From positions 8,906,445 to 8,918,944 of the forward strand of contig CM018909.1 of the NCBI GenBank assembly GCA_009663005.1: a DNA stretch of 12,500 nt, in the 5' to 3' direction. Below are positions 8,422 through 12,500 of the stretch, in pieces; the first letter of the stretch is position 1; each line of letters opens with the position of its first letter. Below the pieces are notes generated by a model. It worked only from the letters and a program-made list of their open reading frames with translations, was not told where the DNA came from and did no database searches. A program made the position numbers and the translations under genes. Source of the stretch: Actinidia chinensis (lineage: Eukaryota > Streptophyta > Magnoliopsida > Ericales > Actinidiaceae).

Positions 8422-8532
8422 ATTTACTTTTGTTCCTTTGTGCAGGTCGCCCTTAAAGGATCCGAGGTTCAATACCGAGGAGACCGAGCAATATCGACTG
8501 TTGGTTGCTTGTCCCAGTTTTTTACCACAACA

Positions 8533-10076
8533 CATTCAAAAATGCTTTTCTTAATTAGTTTAAGCTCCTTGATCTCTGAAAATCAGATACTGAGTATTCC
8601 TTCACATCGTACCATGCTTTAATCCAGAAAGCTACTCTTACTTTTATTTAAATCAATCAAAATGTTCTAGATCAGGTATTACCTCATTAAAGACCAGATC
8701 ATTTCTTGATTTCCAAATTGACCAGAAAAAAGGCCTCCGAGCAACTTTACTCTAAATTCTTAAATCTATTTACAAACCACCAGCGCATCAGATCAGACTC
8801 ATCATCTTAGGAGAACAAACCCAATCAGTTTTCCACCATTTTAAGCATCTCGCCCAGATGTTCCATGAAAAGGGACATACTGTGAATACTGTTTCCTCAA
8901 AAGAATTACAGAAGGTGCAGTTGTCATTCCCATTTTCCATTTGGACATTTCTACCGAGTAACTCAAACTTAGTTTGTTGCAATTTTATTTTGGAACAGCC
9001 ATCCAAACAAATACTATTTCAACTTTATAAAGACAAACATTCAAACATTCTGCCATACTTGGCTAAGACACATACAGCCTTGGAAATCATCACCAAATTG
9101 TTGATTCTCCCATCCGTCATAGAACGATTTTCACTGAAAGTGTGCCTCCTTTTTCCCATTCATTCCATTTCCATTTCCATTTCCATATATATATATATAT
9201 ATATCTTGCCTTTCTTTGATTCCTCTTCCACATTTTGATTAAGCCCAGTCAGTTGCTATTCTTCCCCCACAAAAAGTCTTCTCCTCAATGTTAAAATTTG
9301 TTTTGGGAGTCCTTATTGTACATGTCCCCTAGCTACCTTAGATGATATTTGGTTTGATATCAAAAATAGCCTAGGAAACTGTTCTTTTAAAGGTCTGTCC
9401 CCACACCACACATCATTCCACAACGTTGTTTATGATCCTAGATAAATCTAATCATAAAATCCTCTCCCACAACGAATATCCCTCCCAATTTTAGACACCA
9501 TGCATACTTGTTTGAAGAATCGTAGGCAAGCAGTTGTATCCTGCATAATAATTAATATATAATAGTTACTTACCAGAACATTGTGCCTAAGAGCTTCCTT
9601 AATCAGATCCAAATCTCCACCACCATTTAGTGAGTAATATTGCTACATTAGTAGGTACCAGTCCTGATACTTAATCCTCCATACTTCTTCCGCTTTGTAA
9701 GTGAAGCCCCTGTTACTTCTTGGTCTCCCCATAAATAATTTATGGCTAAGGCACCTCCTTTGCAGTTCTGGCTTTGAGCTAATTCCCACTCTTTCTTCAG
9801 TAACATTTACCCTGGTATTTGGCTCTAAAAGAAATTAATCTTCAGTCCAGACATCAACTCAAAACATCTAAAAATTCTCTTGAAATTCAGAATTTCCTCC
9901 ATATCATCATTACAGAACATAATTGTATCATCTGCCAATTGAAGATGAGATACAGTCAACCCTCATTATGACCCATCCTAACACCTTTAAGGATCCCAAT
10001 CTTGATACCCCTTTGGATTAGAGTGTTGAGGCCTTCAATAACCATGTTGAATAAAAAGGGGGAAAGAGGATCATCA
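8533..10076 (-). pseudogene. 3' half of a plant L1-type LINE (reverse transcriptase and zf-RVT)
   Basis: On the minus strand DDPLSPFLFNMVIEGLNTL (from 10075) and LQLADDTIMFCNDD (ADD codons at 9927-9935) are the non-LTR reverse transcriptase motifs, the second being the catalytic F/LADD box. The sequence goes on through a KRIF-CFELMSGLKINFF region to a zinc-finger domain, CTFC (8908-8919) then VCPFSWNIWARCLKWW, and to a tail with IKVRVAFWIKAWY near the LTR edge. The usual histidine between the cysteine pairs is missing. Stops and indels are many. Similarity begins abruptly at about 10075, so the upstream part (endonuclease, RT start) is absent: a 5' truncation or a later break. Confidence 0.78.
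9165..9204. repeat. Microsatellite: CCATTT units then (AT)10
   Basis: Three and a half copies of CCATTT run straight into ten AT dinucleotides (9185-9204). It lies within the LINE remnant and is likely a later expansion. Confidence 0.8.
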
Positions 10077-10378
10077 ACCATATTAACAACTATTGTTAAA
10101 CTGCAGAGAATAGAGAAGAGAAGAGCTGCTTGAAATTTTCATCATCAATGAAGATGACCTATTAAAAAAACGTTGAAAATGGAGGCCTAGGGATGGATGA
10201 AGAGATGATACCACTAGTACCAACAGGTCTGATCTTCCAAATTTGATTGTATGGATGATGATGAGGGGTAAAATCTTCACCTAGAAGTAAGCACGTCACC
10301 GAGACTTTATCTAACGAGATGCTGTCCACATCCTCCATGGTTCTTACCTCACCCATGGTTTTCATCTCGCCCATCAAT
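10077..10378. other. Unassigned sequence upstream of the LINE remnant
   Basis: No recognised gene. The minus strand is open from 10452 to 10162 but its product has no motif I know and is rich in Ser, His and Pro. It could be a worn piece of an older repeat. Confidence 0.4.
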
Positions 10379-10428
10379 CTGAGGATGAGGTGAACTTGAG
10401 GATGAGATGAACTTGAGAATGAGATTAA
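10379..10428. repeat. Three copies of a 17-bp tandem repeat
   Basis: The unit is close to CTTGAGGATGAGATGAA (10395-10411), with neighbours at 10379-10394 and 10412-10428. A fourth diverged copy appears near 10459-10475. Confidence 0.7.
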
Positions 10429-10552
10429 CCTCGCCAATCTCCACCTCGCCATTCACTGTAAGGATGAGATGACCTTGAGACTCCACCTCCACCACGTCTC
10501 CTACATTCACGATGCATCCTCCATATAGCATTATCCTCCTTTTACTCCGAAG

Positions 10553-10645
10553 CAAGGTTCTAAAAATCGCTAGTCGGTAATCGGGCTGCCGGAGGGGGCC
10601 TAGCGCTAGGCGGCTGCCCGCTAGGCGGGCCTAGGCGTTTTTATA
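10553..10645. repeat. End of a hAT-like non-autonomous repeat (CTAGGCG type)
   Basis: CAAGGTTCTAAAAATCGCTAG followed by GC-rich CTAGGCG motifs and then AT-rich sequence resembles a family of small plant repeats often classed as hAT-like. It includes the perfect 14-bp palindrome GCCTAGCGCTAGGC (10598-10611). I do not find the matching inverted end (TTTTTAGAACCTTG-like) later in the window, so the element is either broken or its far end is too diverged. The family assignment is from memory. Confidence 0.45.
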
Positions 10646-10763
10646 TGTATTAAAATCATTAATATTTATTAAAATAATAATATTACCAAATTCAATCTAC
10701 CAAAAATGTATCAAAAGAGTAAAGTTCAATTTTTAATATTAACTAATACAAAGAGGAAGATAT

Positions 10764-10795
<32 letters not shown>

Positions 10796-11262
10796 TATTA
10801 AGAAACTAGGTTTCAATAAAATGTGCTAATTAATTATTGAGTTGTTAAAAATGCTGTATATTTTCGTTTTTTTTCTTCTTTTTATATTGCTTAAAGAAAC
10901 TATGGTTGATTTAGATAGTAGTTAGTTTTTGTTGGAAAGTGCGTTTAAGCACGGGCAAATCTGCTGGTGTATATATATATCATATAAAAGCCACTTTTCC
11001 TATTATAGATGACTAGATTGACAAAGCTTCCTAATTGAATTTTAGGAAACAAATCTCTTTTAACTCTTAACAAATTAAAATATCTAACTATCTATTTCAT
11101 GTCAGAATTCAAGCTTATTTGATTCCCGTGAAATGCTAGTATTAATAAAGCACGAGTTCAAGTCCAGGTTTACTGTTTTCATCTTCCTTCCGACATCTAT
11201 TGACTGTTTTGCCCTCATAAGATTAAGAAATGTACTAGTCTACTACTGATAATATAGATATG
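10646..11262. other. AT-rich non-coding stretch
   Basis: This stretch is strongly AT-rich with many stops in all frames, including a TATATATATAT run near 10970. It may be the interior of the hAT-like repeat and then an intron of the minus-strand gene pieces that follow. No gene seen. Confidence 0.5.
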
Positions 11263-11686
11263 GAATATTTAATTACCAGTATCTTTTCCAGACTTGGCTG
11301 ACTAGTCCCATACTGTTTATCCATGATAGCCTCTTTCAGCTTGGTATTCTCGACCTCTGTTGTGCTTTGTGGTACACTGCCGATATTTGTGCTTTTCTGG
11401 TTCAGCAATACCTTGGCTGGCTCATGGTGGTGATTGATGATTGGTAGTTTGCAAATTGCTCTAATGTGTAAGATTGATGGATCTTTTCAACCTGTGTGCC
11501 GCAGGTGATGTATCGATGAATATTTGCTGTTGCTAAATGTTTTTTGGAATCAACCACATGAAGAGGAAAGTTTTGACACTGAGTGCAACAAACAGAGCAT
11601 CCACATGGCACATTGTATACCTCCATTTTCCTCTCCTCACAAGGAAAACGTAACTTCTTGTCTTTACATCGTAAGTAGTCCTGCAC
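11263..11686 (-). pseudogene. Exon-like piece of an unrecognised cysteine-rich protein
   Basis: On the minus strand a TTTCGTGCAG acceptor ends just above 11686 and is followed by DYLRCKDKKLRFPCEERK, then VPCGCSVCCTQCQNFPLH and VDSKKHLATANIHRYITCG, open to a stop at 11402. Coding-like sequence goes on in another frame (STTEVENTKLKEAIMDKQYG) to a GTAATT donor near 11262, so a frameshift or a tiny extra intron is needed. The Cys-x-Cys-x2-Cys cluster followed by a V-x-x-x-HL and a spaced Tyr recalls the transposase-associated zinc domain of CACTA transposons, but the usual W-x-x-HGE ending is missing. I do not recognise the family. It may be a host gene fragment or a transposon gene. Confidence 0.5.
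11303..11340. repeat. Duplicated module, copy 1 (partner at 11851-11888)
   Basis: Bases 11303-11340 and 11851-11888 match at 30 of 38 positions without gaps, in the same orientation. Both code on the minus strand for (K/R)-x-AI-x-D-x-x-YGT-x-x-PS. Confidence 0.7.
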
Positions 11687-11809
11687 GAAATTAAGAACGA
11701 TGCATATACATACTATTTATTAGGGAAAATCTTAAAGCGTTAATTATTTCTAATCAAGAACAAGAAATAGTTAACAAGGTTGATAGATAGTATGTATAGT
11801 TACCGATGG

Positions 11810-11998
11810 GTATTGGAATATGTAGCGATTTTGAAAGAAAGACGGTTCGTGAGTCCCATACTTGCTATCAATGATAGCATCTCTGAGCAGGGTCGGGGTG
11901 GTACTCTGTGTCTGATCATAGTTGACATTGACAACCAACTCCACCTCCCTACAATTTTGTGGTTCATCTATACTGGTATCTGATTTTGCCACAGGAAA
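11810..11998 (-). pseudogene. Second exon-like piece, upstream of the cysteine-rich exon
   Basis: The minus strand reads FPVAKSDTSIDEPQN and on to STTPTLLRDAIIDSKYGTHEPS, ending near a GGTAACTA donor-like site about 11810. A possible acceptor (GTGAAAG) lies just above 11998, and the codons above it meet a stop. Its last part matches the end of the next piece (LKEAIMDKQYGTSQPS) both in protein and in DNA, which suggests the two exons share a repeated module. It probably belongs to the same gene as the piece below it. Function unknown. Confidence 0.45.
11851..11888. repeat. Duplicated module, copy 2 (partner at 11303-11340)
   Basis: Partner of copy 1, 548 bases away. The differences include both silent and replacement changes, while YGT and PS are kept. 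Confidence 0.7.
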
Positions 11999-12174
11999 TG
12001 GCTTTCACTCGAGACAAACCAAATTCTCAAGTCGGTTCTTGAATTGATTCTCTCAAGTCGCAGAGAAGGTGTGTTTTAGGTAAATCTTATCTCTCAGAAG
12101 CTTAGAAACTTGTTAGTGAGTGATGATGTATGGACAAACTCCGGTGTCCATCCAACGGTTTTTCCATCCAAATG
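11999..12174. other. Unassigned sequence between gene pieces and MITE
   Basis: No recognised feature. Minus-strand codons just above 11998 (ENQFKNRLENLVCLE) could extend the gene piece but end in a stop. Confidence 0.4.
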
Positions 12175-12182
12175 TGATTCTA
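12175..12182. repeat. MITE target site duplication, left copy
   Basis: TGATTCTA, identical to 12486-12493. Confidence 0.7.
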
Positions 12183-12485
12183 CAGCAAATTATATTCTGC
12201 ACCCTATACTTCCCCTATTATTTTATTCGGCACCCTCTACTACCAATTGTTGCAGTTAAATCTTCACACTTTAAGTCAATTATCAATGTGAACCCTTCTG
12301 TCCACTTTTCATTTAAATAAGAGCCATGTGGCCACACATTATCTTTCCGTTCATTAAATAGCAGAGGGGAGAAAAGTTACACATACAATTAATTTAAAAT
12401 GTAAGGGTTTGATTGACATATTAGAAGTAGAATTGCAAATTGAGGTTTTAGTAAAAATACAAGAGTGCAAAGTGTAATTTATCCA
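12183..12485. mobile_element. 303-bp MITE with inverted ends and 8-bp target duplication
   Basis: The left end AAATTATATTCTGCACCC (12187-12204) is the inverted counterpart of GAGTGCAAAGTGTAATTT (12463-12480), matching at 14 of 18 positions with all four differences being transitions. Just outside lies an exact 8-bp direct repeat, TGATTCTA, at 12175-12182 and 12486-12493. An 8-bp duplication fits hAT-type transposition. The inside is AT-rich and has no transposase, so the element is non-autonomous. Confidence 0.75.
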
Positions 12486-12493
12486 TGATTCTA
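12486..12493. repeat. MITE target site duplication, right copy
   Basis: TGATTCTA, identical to 12175-12182. Confidence 0.7.
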
Positions 12494-12500
12494 AATACAC

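Larger units (their letters stand above)
1..8532 (+). mobile_element. Degraded Ty3/gypsy LTR retrotransposon, Tat-like lineage, 5' end missing
   Basis: The + strand carries recognisable pieces in the order gag, protease, reverse transcriptase, RNase H, second RNase H, integrase, then a long spacer with an antisense gene, a polypurine tract and a 3' LTR. Integrase after RNase H is the Ty3/gypsy order. A second, archaeal-type RNase H plus an antisense reading frame between pol and the 3' LTR is known for the Tat lineage (Ogre, Grande and Retand relatives). Every domain is cut by stops or indels, and motifs continue by jumping frame, so the copy is old and cannot encode working enzymes. The 5' LTR and primer binding site are outside the window. 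Lineage placement is by remembered motif similarity; a domain phylogeny would settle it. Confidence 0.88.
7902..8532 (+). repeat. 3' LTR of the Ty3/gypsy element
   Basis: The segment begins TGATGTGGGA just after the polypurine tract and ends ACCACAACA, giving the usual TG...CA ends and about 631 bases (the end could be at 8534). It contains a promoter TATA box (8285-8291) about two thirds in, as expected for the U3/R border. Sequence right after 8532 belongs to an unrelated LINE, which confirms the border. The 5' copy is outside the window, so the pair cannot be compared for dating. The small open frames inside are not genes. Confidence 0.75.

Noticed and set aside
9185..9204. TATA box in the (AT)10 run
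   Set aside because: Simple microsatellite with no gene start nearby.
8858..9238. 126-codon + strand open frame
   Set aside because: Opposite strand of the LINE zinc-finger region and ending in an AT microsatellite; a shadow.
11150..11175. tRNA B-box-like AGTTCAAGTCC, possible tRNA or SINE
   Set aside because: No A box at the right distance and no cloverleaf arms can be drawn.

Overview
The window looks like repeat-rich nuclear DNA of a flowering plant, probably a eudicot; the species cannot be told from the sequence. The signs are a Ty3/gypsy retrotransposon of the plant Tat type, a plant L1-type LINE, a hAT-like repeat end, a MITE and plant-style introns. I see no intact protein-coding gene. 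All long coding signals carry stops and frameshifts.

Bases 1 to about 8532 are one old Ty3/gypsy element on the + strand, entered inside gag, so its 5' LTR and primer binding site lie outside the window. In order it holds the gag C-terminus (1-480), protease (480-960), reverse transcriptase (1220-2010), RNase H (2040-2570), a second RNase H-like domain typical of the Tat lineage (2680-3102) and integrase (3190-4435). Several catalytic residues are lost. A 15-bp-period minisatellite follows (4547-4815). Next, on the opposite strand, is a broken antisense gene (about 5026-7530) with its own TATA box, consensus splice sites, a segment resembling the 'putative gypsy type transposon' family and a coiled coil. 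A polypurine tract and the 3' LTR (7902-8532) end the element.

Bases 8533-10076 are the 3' half of a LINE in minus orientation (reverse transcriptase, then a zf-RVT-like zinc finger). Its coding sequence runs up to the LTR edge, so the Ty3/gypsy element probably inserted into the LINE. Bases 10077-10552 hold short 17-bp repeats and unassigned sequence. A CTAGGCG-rich end of a hAT-like repeat starts near 10553, followed by AT-rich DNA.

Bases 11263-11998 (minus strand) hold two or more exon-like pieces of an unrecognised cysteine-rich protein with a duplicated motif. A 303-bp MITE with terminal inverted repeats and a perfect 8-bp target duplication lies at 12183-12485.
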